Below, piece by piece: positions 27,121 through 34,710 of a DNA stretch of 43,381 nucleotides. Both the position numbers and the translations under genes were made by a program. The notes below the pieces were generated by a model. That model was not told where the DNA came from, made no database searches, and saw nothing but the letters and a program-made list of their open reading frames with translations. Within the stretch, counting starts at the first letter, position 1. Each line of letters opens with the position of its first letter. The DNA is from Streptomyces longispororuber (GTDB taxonomy: Bacteria > Actinomycetota > Actinomycetes > Streptomycetales > Streptomycetaceae), in the NCBI RefSeq assembly GCF_024448165.1, contig NZ_JAMOLN010000066.1, positions 1 to 43,381 of the forward strand, in the 5' to 3' direction.

Positions 27121-27839
27121 CACTTGATGTCGCGCTGCTTCGGGACGACGACGCCGAACCGGTCCTGGATCGTGGCGAGCGCCGCCTCGTGGACCTGGCG
27201 TGCCGGGATGCCGCGCGGATTGCCGTTCACCGGCAGCGGCCGGGTCGCGGAGGCGTCGCCGACCACGGTCGGCCGGTAGCCCGCGTAGACCGCGCCCTCG
27301 GTGGTGAACAGGGTGCACATGTGGGTCATGAAGCCGGCGATGATGACGTTCTTGCGGCCGGTCTTCTTGAGTTCCGCGTCGAGGTCCGTCTCGTGGAACC
27401 CGTTCGGGACGGCCTTCTCGACGACGGCCTCGCCCTTGGCGGGCTTGAGGTCCGGAATGATCTGTCCGGCCTTCGACGTGAGGTCGTAGCCCTTCTCGAC
27501 GATGTGCACGACCGGCGTGTGCGCCTTGCGGGCCCGGTCGAGGAGCGTCTTCGTCTCCTTCACCGCGGCGCGCCAGCCGGTGAGTTCCATCGGGCCGCCG
27601 GTGTAGACGTTCTGGTAGTCGACGAGGACCAGCGTCGCGTCGGACAGCTTCGCCGGGGTCTCGTCCAGCTTCATGAGCTGACGCAGCGTCGTCGTGTCCT
27701 TCGCGTGGTTCTTCGCCCCGCCCTTCGCGTGGCTCCCGGTGCGCGTGGCCGCCTGGGAGTCGCCGCCGCAGCCCGCGACCGTGGCGGCGAGCAGGGCGGC
27801 CGTGCCGAGCGCGACAGCCGAGCGGGTCAGCTTCCCCAT
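27120..27839 (-). CDS. Isochorismatase-like cysteine hydrolase, predicted lipoprotein
   Basis: Alpha/beta hydrolase of the isochorismatase-like superfamily, 239 residues. Unusually it carries a lipoprotein signal: MGKLTRSAVALGTAALLAATVAGC, with Cys24 in the lipobox, followed by a flexible linker rich in Gly, Lys and His. The putative triad is present: Asp in LVDYQN, Lys in EKAVPNGF and Cys in GFMTHMCT. The ATG at 27839 shares one base with the stop of the upstream paralogue (TGATG), so translation is coupled. The two products are clearly related along their whole catalytic domains, which suggests duplication followed by export of one copy. The substrate is unknown; related enzymes cleave isochorismate, nicotinamide or carbamoylated compounds. 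Confidence 0.88.
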   Translation of the reverse strand: MGKLTRSAVALGTAALLAATVAGCGGDSQAATRTGSHAKGGAKNHAKDTTTLRQLMKLDETPAKLSDATLVLVDYQNVYTGGPMELTGWRAAVKETKTLLDRARKAHTPVVHIVEKGYDLTSKAGQIIPDLKPAKGEAVVEKAVPNGFHETDLDAELKKTGRKNVIIAGFMTHMCTLFTTEGAVYAGYRPTVVGDASATRPLPVNGNPRGIPARQVHEAALATIQDRFGVVVPKQRDIK

Positions 27840-28423
27840 CAGACGATCTCCTTCTGCGACGCGACGACGACCCCGTACAGATCGGCGACGGTGGCCAGGG
27901 CGCTGCGGTGCACCTGGTCGGCGGGGACGTCGTCGCCCGCGACCGGGAGCGAGCGGGTCGCGCAGGCGTCGGCGACGACGGTCGGGCGGTTGCCGTTCAG
28001 GAACGCGCCCTGCGCCGTGAACGCCACGCACATGTGGGTCATCCAGCCCGCGACGACGACGTCCTGGCCCTCCGTGAGGTGCGTCGCCAGGTCGGTGCCG
28101 ACGAACGCGTTGGGGACCTGCTTCACGACGACCGGTTCGCCGTCGAGGGGCGCGACCTTCGGATGGATCGCGCCGATCTCCGCGCGGATGTCGTACGGGG
28201 TGCCCTCGCCGCCGTCGTTGACGACGTGCACGACCTTCGTGCCCTGCGCACGGGCCCGCTCCAGGAGCAGCGCCGCGGCGTCGAGGGACTCCGCCCAGCC
28301 GTCGAGTTCCATGACGCCGCGCGTGTAGGTGTTCTGGAAGTCGATCAGGATCAGCGTCGAGCCGGCCAGCTTCGCGGGCGTCGGGTCGAAGCCGTTGAGC
28401 TCGCGCAGCGTGGTCCTGGACAT
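27839..28423 (-). CDS. Isochorismatase-like cysteine hydrolase, cytosolic
   Basis: Cytosolic isochorismatase-like hydrolase of 194 residues, paralogous to the lipoprotein encoded downstream. Triad candidates are Asp in LIDFQNTY, Lys in VKQVPNAF and Cys in GWMTHMCV. No export signal is present. The ATG at 28423 has AGGCAGG about 7 nt upstream and begins the conserved region; the longer frame to 28519 extends into the promoter. It is divergent from a DJ-1/AraC regulator, a pairing often seen for hydrolases of this family, and an inverted repeat lies between them. Confidence 0.9.
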   Translation of the reverse strand: MSRTTLRELNGFDPTPAKLAGSTLILIDFQNTYTRGVMELDGWAESLDAAALLLERARAQGTKVVHVVNDGGEGTPYDIRAEIGAIHPKVAPLDGEPVVVKQVPNAFVGTDLATHLTEGQDVVVAGWMTHMCVAFTAQGAFLNGNRPTVVADACATRSLPVAGDDVPADQVHRSALATVADLYGVVVASQKEIV

Positions 28424-28509
28424 GGGTGTACCTGCCTTCGGGAGAGGTGGGAGAGGCGCGGCCCGCGCCGTCCGCCGGGCCACGTCCACCACGCTAGGAC
28501 CGCACCCGG

Positions 28510-28546
28510 ATGTCGGCAATGACGTCTAACATGCAGATACCGACAT
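28510..28546. promoter_or_regulatory. Inverted repeat in the isochorismatase/GlxA divergent promoter
   Basis: ATGTCGG (28510-28516) and CCGACAT (28540-28546) are perfect inverted arms separated by 23 nt, a spacing that suits a dimeric AraC-type regulator. A further CCGACA follows at 28551. Confidence 0.4.
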
Positions 28547-28582
28547 GCCGCCGACAGGGCGGTCCGACCGACCGGAGGGCCC

Positions 28583-29611
28583 GTGCAGAGCGCGAAGGAC
28601 ACCGTGAAGGACACCGCGAAGGGCACCGCCGGGCGCCTCATCGTGATCGTGCTCTTCGACGGCGTCGACCTGCTGGACGTGACCGGGCCGCCGGAGGTGT
28701 TCTCGCTGGCCCTGCGCGAGACCGAGGAGGCGGCGGGCTATCAGGTGGCGCTCGCCGCGCGGTCCATGGACCCGGTCACCACCGGCGCGGGCGTCCGCAT
28801 CCTGCCGGACATGACGTTCGAGGAGGCCGCGGCCCGGTCCATCGACACGCTCCTGGTGCCGGGCGCCGTGGAGATCGACGCGGAGCGCCGGGTGCATCCG
28901 CTCGTCGACCCCGCGCTCGTGGCGTGGGTGAAGGTGCTCGCCGGCCGCTCGCACCGGATCACCTCCGTGTGCGTGGGCGCCCATCTGCTGGCCGCGGCGG
29001 GCCTGCTCGACGGCAAGCGCGCCACCACGCACTGGTCCACCGCGCAGCAGCTCGCCGCGGACCACCCGGCCGTACGGGTGGACGCCGACCCGATCTTCAT
29101 CCGCGAAGGCGACGTGTGGACGGGCGCGGGGATCAGCGCCTGCCTGGACCTGTCGCTCGCCCTGATCGCGGACGACCTCGGCGAGGCGGTCGCCCTGCGC
29201 GTCGCCCGGCAGCTCGTGATGTACCTCAAACGCCCCAGCGGCCAGAGCCAGTTCAGCGTCCCGCTGGAGCAGGTCTCCACGACGCGGCGGATCGAGGACC
29301 TGCGCCATCACATCCTGCGGCACGTCGACGAACCGCTGACCGTCGCCGACCTCGCCGCGTACGCGCACGTCAGCGACCGGCACCTGACGCGGCTCTTCAA
29401 GACGGAGCTGGGCACGACCCCGTACGCGTACATCGAGTCCGTGCGGGTCGAGAAGGCCCGGCACGAGCTGGAGTCCTCCGACGCGACCCTCGAACGGATC
29501 GCGTCGCTCTGCGGGTTCGGCACGACGGACACGCTGGTACGGGCGTTCCGCCGCCGCCTGAGCACGACGCCGACGGAGTACCGGCGCCGGTTCAGGACCA
29601 CGGCCCACTAG
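28583..29611 (+). CDS. GlxA-type regulator (DJ-1/PfpI domain fused to AraC HTH)
   Basis: Transcriptional regulator of 342 residues with an N-terminal DJ-1/PfpI-like domain (about 17-185) and a C-terminal AraC double HTH (about 235-340). The first domain shows VLFDGVDLLDVTGPPEVF and SVCVGAHLLAAAGLLDGKRATTHW, with the nucleophile-elbow Cys of the glutamine-amidotransferase fold. The HTH part has LTVADLAAYAHVSDRHLTRLFK and ERIASLCGFGTTDTLVRAFRR. The GTG start at 28583 has GGAGG 4 nt upstream. It faces away from the two isochorismatase-like genes and is the obvious candidate for their control. Its stop is only 8 nt from that of the convergent hydrolase, leaving no room for a separate terminator. 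Confidence 0.92.
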   Translation: MQSAKDTVKDTAKGTAGRLIVIVLFDGVDLLDVTGPPEVFSLALRETEEAAGYQVALAARSMDPVTTGAGVRILPDMTFEEAAARSIDTLLVPGAVEIDAERRVHPLVDPALVAWVKVLAGRSHRITSVCVGAHLLAAAGLLDGKRATTHWSTAQQLAADHPAVRVDADPIFIREGDVWTGAGISACLDLSLALIADDLGEAVALRVARQLVMYLKRPSGQSQFSVPLEQVSTTRRIEDLRHHILRHVDEPLTVADLAAYAHVSDRHLTRLFKTELGTTPYAYIESVRVEKARHELESSDATLERIASLCGFGTTDTLVRAFRRRLSTTPTEYRRRFRTTAH

Positions 29612-29619
29612 GGCCGGGG

Positions 29620-30468
29620 TCAGGCGCTGTCGCGGGTGAAGTCGCCGATCGCCGAGGCCAGTGCCTTGGGCCGGTCCAGCGGGATGAGCGTGCCGCACTC
29701 GTCGAGCTCCACCAGCCGTCCCTGCGGCAGCAGTTCGGCGAGCCGGCGGCCGTGGGCCGGGGGCATCATCCGGTCCTGCCTGCCCCAGACGACCAGCGCG
29801 GGCCGGTCGTACGTGCGCAGTGCGTCCGCCGCCTCCATCATCTCCGTGCGCACGGTCGACCTGAGGTAGTGGTGGAGGAGGGCGCGGGCCGTCGGGTCCG
29901 TGCGCAGCGGCTCGACCCAGCGGTCGATCAGGTCGTGCGGGACGGGACGGTGCGACATCACCGCGTACCCGGTGCCGGGCACCCGGCGCAGCGGCCGTAC
30001 GGACAGCACGTGCGCGAGGAACGCGAGGCCGCCGGGGACCCGGGAGGCCACGTCGAGGAGCTTGCCGCCGGGGCCCGGCGGATAGTTGTCGAAGGCCTCG
30101 CAGCCCGCGACGACCATCCGGCCGACCCGGTCGGGCCGCAGTGCGGCGAGCTGCTGGATGCGGCCGGCGTCGTTCTCCACGAAGACCGTGTCGCCGCCGA
30201 GCTCCAGCGCGTCGGCGAACTCGCCGATGAGCAACGCCATGGTGTGCGGCGAGAGTTGGGCCCCGGGCCGCAGGGGTGTGCGGTGGCTGCCGTACGGCAG
30301 GGTGGGGACGATGCACCGGACGGACGTGCCCAGTTCGTCCACGACATGCCGCCACACCGTGCCGTCCTGGGCGAGCCCGTGGAGGAGGACGACGGGGGTC
30401 CCGTCACCCCCTGTGTCGTCGTACGCGATCGGACCTACGGAGAGTTCGGCCTGCTGCGTCGTCGTCAT
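29620..30468 (-). CDS. Alpha/beta-fold hydrolase with atypical catalytic residues
   Basis: Alpha/beta-hydrolase fold protein of 282 residues. The oxyanion-hole HGLAQDGTVW (30-39) is normal. The nucleophile elbow reads VENDAG with Asp100 rather than Ser, as in haloalkane dehalogenases and epoxide hydrolases. Where the catalytic His is expected, the motif is DECGTLIPLDRP with Thr260 in place of His, so hydrolysis by the standard mechanism is doubtful. GRQDRMMPP holds the usual third acidic position. It lies 31 nt downstream of the RidA gene and is probably the last gene of the acyl-CoA dehydrogenase operon. A -10-like TAGGCT (30480-30475) ending 6 nt before the ATG could also give a leaderless transcript. 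The role is unknown. Confidence 0.8.
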   Translation of the reverse strand: MTTTQQAELSVGPIAYDDTGGDGTPVVLLHGLAQDGTVWRHVVDELGTSVRCIVPTLPYGSHRTPLRPGAQLSPHTMALLIGEFADALELGGDTVFVENDAGRIQQLAALRPDRVGRMVVAGCEAFDNYPPGPGGKLLDVASRVPGGLAFLAHVLSVRPLRRVPGTGYAVMSHRPVPHDLIDRWVEPLRTDPTARALLHHYLRSTVRTEMMEAADALRTYDRPALVVWGRQDRMMPPAHGRRLAELLPQGRLVELDECGTLIPLDRPKALASAIGDFTRDSA

Positions 30469-30499
30469 GGGACGAGCCTAAGCCGCCCCCCGTCAGCCG

Positions 30500-30904
30500 C
30501 TACCGCAGGACCGCCGTGCCGTCCAGTTCCACGAGGGCCTGCTCGTCCCAGAGCCGGGTCACTCCGATCACCGCCATCGCCGGGTAGTCGCGTCCGGCCA
30601 ACTCCTTCCAGATGCGGCCCAGTTCGCGGGCGTGGGTGCGGTAGTCGGCGATGTCCGTGGCGTAGACGGTGACGCGGGCCAGGTCCGCGGGGGTGCCGCC
30701 CGCGTGCCGCAGGGCGGTGAGCAGGTTCGTGAGGGCCCGGGTGAACTGCTCGGGCAGGGTGCTGCCGGCGATCTTGCCGTCGCCGTCCAGGGACGTCTGG
30801 CCGGCCAGCATCACGAGCCGGCTGCCGGTGGCGACCACGGCGTGCGAGAAGCCGGTGGGCGGGGAGAGTTCGGGCGGGTTGATCCGGTCCAGGTCACTGC
30901 TCAC
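30500..30904 (-). CDS. RidA/YjgF-family protein
   Basis: Small trimeric RidA-family protein, 134 residues, the normal size. Members hydrolyse reactive enamines and imines to ketones and ammonia. The family pattern is seen in LAGQTSLDGDGKI, in EQFTRALTNLLTALRHAGGTPADLARVTVYATDIADY, and in the C-terminal AVIGVTRLWDEQALVELDG with the conserved Arg. The GTG at 30904 overlaps the end of the acyl-CoA dehydrogenase gene by 11 nt and has AAGGAG 7 nt upstream inside that gene. A RidA protein beside CoA-linked aminobenzoate genes would suit removal of an imine or enamine formed when the ring amino group is lost. That is inference. Confidence 0.88.
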   Translation of the reverse strand: MSSDLDRINPPELSPPTGFSHAVVATGSRLVMLAGQTSLDGDGKIAGSTLPEQFTRALTNLLTALRHAGGTPADLARVTVYATDIADYRTHARELGRIWKELAGRDYPAMAVIGVTRLWDEQALVELDGTAVLR

Positions 30905-32021
30905 CGGGGATCTCCTTGTACAACTCGCGGGCGATGATGGTGCGTTGGACCTCGCTGGCGCCCTCGTAGATCCGGGGCGCCCGGACCTCGCGGTACAGGT
31001 GCTCCAGGAGGTGGCCGCGGCGCAGGGCCCGTGCGCCGTGCAGCTGCACGGCGGCGTCGACGACCTGCTGGGCGGTCTCCGTGGCGAGGAGCTTGGCCAT
31101 GGCCGCGCGCCGGGGCACCCCGTCGGCCCCCGCGTCGTACGCGGAGGCCGCCGCATGGACCATGAGGCGGGCGGACTCCACGCGCAGCGCCATGTCGGCC
31201 ACCGCGTGGTTCACCGCCTGGAGGTCCTTCAGCTTGCCGCCGAACGCGTCGCGCCGGGCGGTGTGCGCGAGGGTCGCGTCGAGTGCGGCCTGTGCCATGC
31301 CGACGGCGAAGGCGCCGACGCTCGGCCGGAACAGGTTCAGGGTGTTCATGGCGACCCGGAACCCGCCACCGGTCTCCCCCAGCACGTCGGCGGCGGTCAC
31401 CGGCACGTCGTCGAAGGCGAGGGCGCCGATGGGGTGCGGCGAGAGCATGTCGAGGGCGGAGCCGGTGAGGCCGGGGCGGTCCGCGGGCACCAGGAAGGCG
31501 GTCACGCCGCGGGCTCCCGCGTCGGGTCCCGTGCGGGCGAAGACGGTGTAGAAGTCGGCCTCCGGCGCGTTCGAGATCCAGCACTTCTCGCCGGTCAGCC
31601 GCCAGCCGGCCCCGTCGGGGCGGGCCGCGAGGGCGAGGGCGGCGGCGTCGGACCCGGCGCCCGGCTCGCTCAGCGCGAACGCGGCCACGGCCCGGCCCGC
31701 ACCCACCTCGGGCAGCCAGCGCGCCCGCTGCTCCGCGGTGCCGTACGCGTGCACGGGATGCGCGCCGAGCCCCTGGAGGGCGAGCGCGGTCTCGGCCTCG
31801 GTGCAGACCCGGGCGAGGGACTCCCGCATCAGGCAGAGGTCGAGCGCACCGGACGTGAACAGGCGCTCCAGCAGCCCGAGTTGACCGAGTTCGGCGACAA
31901 GCGGGCGGTTGACGTGACCCGGCTCGCCCTTCTCGGCGAGGGGGGCGAGCCGGGTCCGCGCCTGCTCGCGCAGCTCGGCACACCAGGCGAGTTGTTCGGG
32001 TTCGAGGGAGAATGTGCCCAT
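30894..32021 (-). CDS. Acyl-CoA dehydrogenase
   Basis: FAD-dependent acyl-CoA dehydrogenase of 375 residues, the standard size, acting in the cytosol with an electron-transfer flavoprotein. Landmarks are FALSEPGAGSDAAAL (the FAD and substrate region), GEKCWISNA and, near the C-terminus, RIYEGASEVQR. Glu353 in that last motif is placed like the catalytic base of short/medium-chain enzymes. GAGAGGGG lies 9 nt before the ATG. It heads an operon with RidA and an alpha/beta hydrolase and is divergent from an aryl-CoA ligase. Its likely substrate is a ring-reduced or ring-opened CoA intermediate, but this cannot be read from sequence. Confidence 0.92.
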   Translation of the reverse strand: MGTFSLEPEQLAWCAELREQARTRLAPLAEKGEPGHVNRPLVAELGQLGLLERLFTSGALDLCLMRESLARVCTEAETALALQGLGAHPVHAYGTAEQRARWLPEVGAGRAVAAFALSEPGAGSDAAALALAARPDGAGWRLTGEKCWISNAPEADFYTVFARTGPDAGARGVTAFLVPADRPGLTGSALDMLSPHPIGALAFDDVPVTAADVLGETGGGFRVAMNTLNLFRPSVGAFAVGMAQAALDATLAHTARRDAFGGKLKDLQAVNHAVADMALRVESARLMVHAAASAYDAGADGVPRRAAMAKLLATETAQQVVDAAVQLHGARALRRGHLLEHLYREVRAPRIYEGASEVQRTIIARELYKEIPGEQ

Positions 32022-32076
32022 ATGCCGATGCCCCTCTCGGATCGTCGGGCGAGGACCGGGCGGCCCGCCCTCAGGA

Positions 32077-32120
32077 ACCGTATCGCGCCCCGTTGACTGT
32101 CGTCACCATCACGATACGCT
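32077..32120. promoter_or_regulatory. Face-to-face promoters with shared inverted repeat
   Basis: Plus strand: -35 TTGACT (32093-32098), 16 nt, -10 TACGCT (32115-32120). Minus strand: -35 GTGACG (32106-32101), 18 nt, -10 TACGGT (32082-32077). The -35 region of each lies between the two -10 boxes, so the promoters overlap. Inverted arms CGTATCG (32079-32085) and CGATACG (32112-32118) fall on the two -10 boxes. The PaaX-type regulator encoded nearby is the likely ligand. Confidence 0.55.
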
Positions 32121-32169
32121 CGATGCGCGACGACCTCGCGACCATGCGAAGGCAAGGGGGCATCCGGTC

Positions 32170-33786
32170 ATGACCCACCCGCTCAGCCCGTCCGCCCATG
32201 TCGACACGTTCGCGCGCGACCATCTGCCGCCCGCGGAGCTGTGGCCCGGCCTGGTCCTCGACCCGGCGGGGCCCGAGGTGCTCAACTGCGGCGCCGAGCT
32301 GCTCGACACGACGATCGAGCGGTTCGGCGCGGACCGGCCCGCCTTCCACTCCCCCGGCGAACCACCCTGGTCGTACGGGGAGTTGCGGGCGAGAGTGGAC
32401 CGGATCGCGCATGTCCTGGCCGACGACCTCGGTGTGGTGCCCGGCAACCGGGTGCTGCTGCGCGGCCCCACCACCCGTCATCTCGCGGCCTGCTGGCTGG
32501 CCGTGATGAAGGTGGGCGCGGTCGCGGTGACGGTGCTCGCGCAGCAGCGGGCGGCCGAGCTGGCGACGATGTGCGAGATCGGCCGGGTCGGGCACGCCCT
32601 GTGCGACGTGCGGTCGGTCGACGACCTGGCGAAGGCGGAGGTGCCGGGGCTGCGGATCACCACGTTCGGCGGCGACGGCTCCGACGACCTGCTGCACCGG
32701 GCCGCCGCGAAGCCGTCGTCGTACGAGGCCGTGCCGACCGCCGCCGACGACGTCGCCCTGATCGCGTTCACCTCGGGGACGACCGGGCGGCCCAAGGGGT
32801 GCATGCACTTCCACCGGGACGTGCTCGCGATCGCCGACACGTTCTCGCGGCACGTGCTGCGGCCGGCGCCGGACGACGTGTTCGCGGGGAGTCCGCCGCT
32901 GGGCTTCACGTTCGGCCTCGGCGGCCTCGTGATCTTCCCGCTGCGGGCCGGGGCCAGCGCGCTGCTGCTCGAACAGGCGGGCCCGCGGCAGCTGCTGCCC
33001 GCGCTCGCCGAGCACCGGGTGTCGGTCCTCTTCACCGCGCCGACGGCGTACCGCGCGATGCTCGCGGACCCGGACCGGGACGCGTACGACCTGTCGGCCC
33101 TGCGCCGCTGCGTCTCCGCGGGCGAGAACCTGCCCGCCGCCACCTGGCAGGCCTGGTACGACGCGACGGGGCTGCGGATCATCAACGGGATCGGTGCGAC
33201 CGAGCTGCTGCACATCTTCGTCTCGGCGGCCGACGACGCGATCCGGCCGGGGACGACGGGCGTGCCCGTGCCCGGCTGGCAGGCCCGGATCGTCGACGAC
33301 GCGGGGGCCGAACTCCCGGACGGGGAGCCCGGGTTGCTCGCCGTGCGCGGCCCGGTGGGCTGCCGGTACCTGGCCGACGAGCGGCAGACGGTGTACGTCC
33401 GGCACGGCTGGAACATCACGGGCGACACCTACGTCCGCGAGCCCGACGGCTACTTCCGGTACGTCGCCCGCGCCGACGACATGATCATCTCCGCCGGGTA
33501 CAACATCGCGGGCCCCGAGGTCGAGGACGCGCTGCTGCGCCACCCGGACGTGACCGAGGCGGCCGTCGTGGGCCGGCCGGACGCCTCGCGCGGCCAGATC
33601 GCGGTCGCGTACGTGGTGCTGCGGGCGGGCGCGCGCCAACAGCCGGACGCGCTGCGGGAGTTCGTGAAGGCGGAGCTCGTGCCGTACAAGTGCCCGCGCG
33701 AGATCGTGTTCCTGGACGCGCTGCCGCGTACGGCGACGGGAAAGCTCCAGCGGTTCCGGCTGCGCGAGCCCGGAACCGTAAAGTGA
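32170..33786 (+). CDS. Aryl-CoA ligase (benzoate/2-aminobenzoate-CoA ligase type)
   Basis: AMP-forming acyl-CoA synthetase of 538 residues in the benzoate-CoA ligase branch. It activates an aromatic acid with ATP and CoA. The P-loop TSGTTGRPKG is at 201-210. NGIGATELLHIF is the adenine-binding motif typical of benzoate and aminobenzoate ligases. TGDTYVREPDGYFRYVARADDMI is the hinge region, and Lys525 in ATGKLQRF is the catalytic lysine. The ATG follows AAGGGGG by about 9 nt. The PaaX-type regulator gene starts 4 nt after the stop, so the two form an operon. The fused monooxygenase/reductase farther right suggests 2-aminobenzoate (anthranilate) or salicylate as substrate. The exact acid is inferred. 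Confidence 0.9.
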   Translation: MTHPLSPSAHVDTFARDHLPPAELWPGLVLDPAGPEVLNCGAELLDTTIERFGADRPAFHSPGEPPWSYGELRARVDRIAHVLADDLGVVPGNRVLLRGPTTRHLAACWLAVMKVGAVAVTVLAQQRAAELATMCEIGRVGHALCDVRSVDDLAKAEVPGLRITTFGGDGSDDLLHRAAAKPSSYEAVPTAADDVALIAFTSGTTGRPKGCMHFHRDVLAIADTFSRHVLRPAPDDVFAGSPPLGFTFGLGGLVIFPLRAGASALLLEQAGPRQLLPALAEHRVSVLFTAPTAYRAMLADPDRDAYDLSALRRCVSAGENLPAATWQAWYDATGLRIINGIGATELLHIFVSAADDAIRPGTTGVPVPGWQARIVDDAGAELPDGEPGLLAVRGPVGCRYLADERQTVYVRHGWNITGDTYVREPDGYFRYVARADDMIISAGYNIAGPEVEDALLRHPDVTEAAVVGRPDASRGQIAVAYVVLRAGARQQPDALREFVKAELVPYKCPREIVFLDALPRTATGKLQRFRLREPGTVK

Positions 33787-33790
33787 TCAC

Positions 33791-34600
33791 GTGTCCGAGC
33801 ACTCCACCCACACGCCCCGCTCCCTCATCGTCACGCTGTACGGCGCGTACGGGCGCGGTTTTCCCGGCCCCGTCCCGGTCGCCGAGCTGATCCGGCTCCT
33901 CGGCGCGGCCGGGGTCGACGCGCCGTCCGTGCGCTCGGCCGTGTCCCGGCTCAAGCGGCGCGGCCTGCTCGTCCCGGCCCGCACGGCGGCCGGGGCCGCC
34001 GGGTACGCGCTGTCGGACGACGCCCGCCAGCTCCTCGACGACGGCGACCGCCGCGTGTACGGGACCCGGGGCGCGCAGGACGGCTGGGTGCTCGCGGTCT
34101 TCTCGGTCCCGGAGTCCGAGCGCGCCCGGCGGCACGTCCTGCGCTCGACGCTCGCCGGACTGGGCTTCGGCACGGCCGCCCCCGGGGTCTGGCTGGCACC
34201 CGCGGGACTCTACGAGGAGACCCGGCACACCCTGGAGCGGATCGGCTGCGCGGCGTACGTGGACCTGTTCCGCGGCGACCACCTCGGCTTCGCGGCGACG
34301 GCCGACGCGGTGGCCCGCTGGTGGGACCTGGCGTCCCTGGCCAAGCTCCACGAGGCGTTCCTCGACGAGCACGAGCCGGTGCTGCGCGGCTGGGAGGGGC
34401 GCACGGACACCCCGCCGCGCGACGCCTACCGGGACTACCTGCTCGCCCTCGACTCCTGGCGCCACCTGCCCTACGCCGACCCGGGCCTGCCCGCCGCGCT
34501 GCTGCCGCGGGACTGGCCGGGGGCGCGGTCGGCCGCGGTGTTCCGGGGTCTGCACGAGCGGCTGCGGGACGCGGGTCTCGGGTTCGTGAACGCTCCGTGA
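33791..34600 (+). CDS. PaaX-family transcriptional repressor
   Basis: Regulator of 269 residues, similar to the phenylacetyl-CoA-responsive repressor PaaX. The N-terminal winged helix (about 10-80) has LIVTLYGAYGRGF, then PSVRSAVSRLKRRGLLV as recognition helix. The central and C-terminal parts contain WVLAVFSVPESERARRHVLRS and YRDYLLALDSWRHLPYADPGLP, typical of the family. Members usually sense aryl-CoA thioesters, so a product of the adjacent CoA ligase is the probable effector. The GTG start lies 4 nt past the ligase stop, with only a weak ribosome site, which suggests coupled translation. It most likely controls the overlapping divergent promoters at about 32.1 kb. Confidence 0.9.
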   Translation: MSEHSTHTPRSLIVTLYGAYGRGFPGPVPVAELIRLLGAAGVDAPSVRSAVSRLKRRGLLVPARTAAGAAGYALSDDARQLLDDGDRRVYGTRGAQDGWVLAVFSVPESERARRHVLRSTLAGLGFGTAAPGVWLAPAGLYEETRHTLERIGCAAYVDLFRGDHLGFAATADAVARWWDLASLAKLHEAFLDEHEPVLRGWEGRTDTPPRDAYRDYLLALDSWRHLPYADPGLPAALLPRDWPGARSAAVFRGLHERLRDAGLGFVNAP

Positions 34601-34647
34601 CACGAGTGGTGGGAGCGGCGGGAGTGATGCCCGTCACCTGAAGAGGT

Positions 34648-34702
34648 GCTAAGGGAACCCTCAGCTTTCTCCGGCCCTCTTCTCAGAATGCGCGCTTAGC
34701 GT
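34648..34702 (+). promoter_or_regulatory. Upstream region of the sulfation cassette
   Basis: GCTAAGGG-AA-CCCTCAGC (34648-34665) is an 18-bp inverted repeat with one mismatch. It is followed by a -10-like TAGCGT (34697-34702), 8 nt before the sulfotransferase ATG. The -35 match is poor. The mRNA may be leaderless and subject to an operator-binding protein. Confidence 0.4.
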
Positions 34703-34710
34703 CGGGACGC

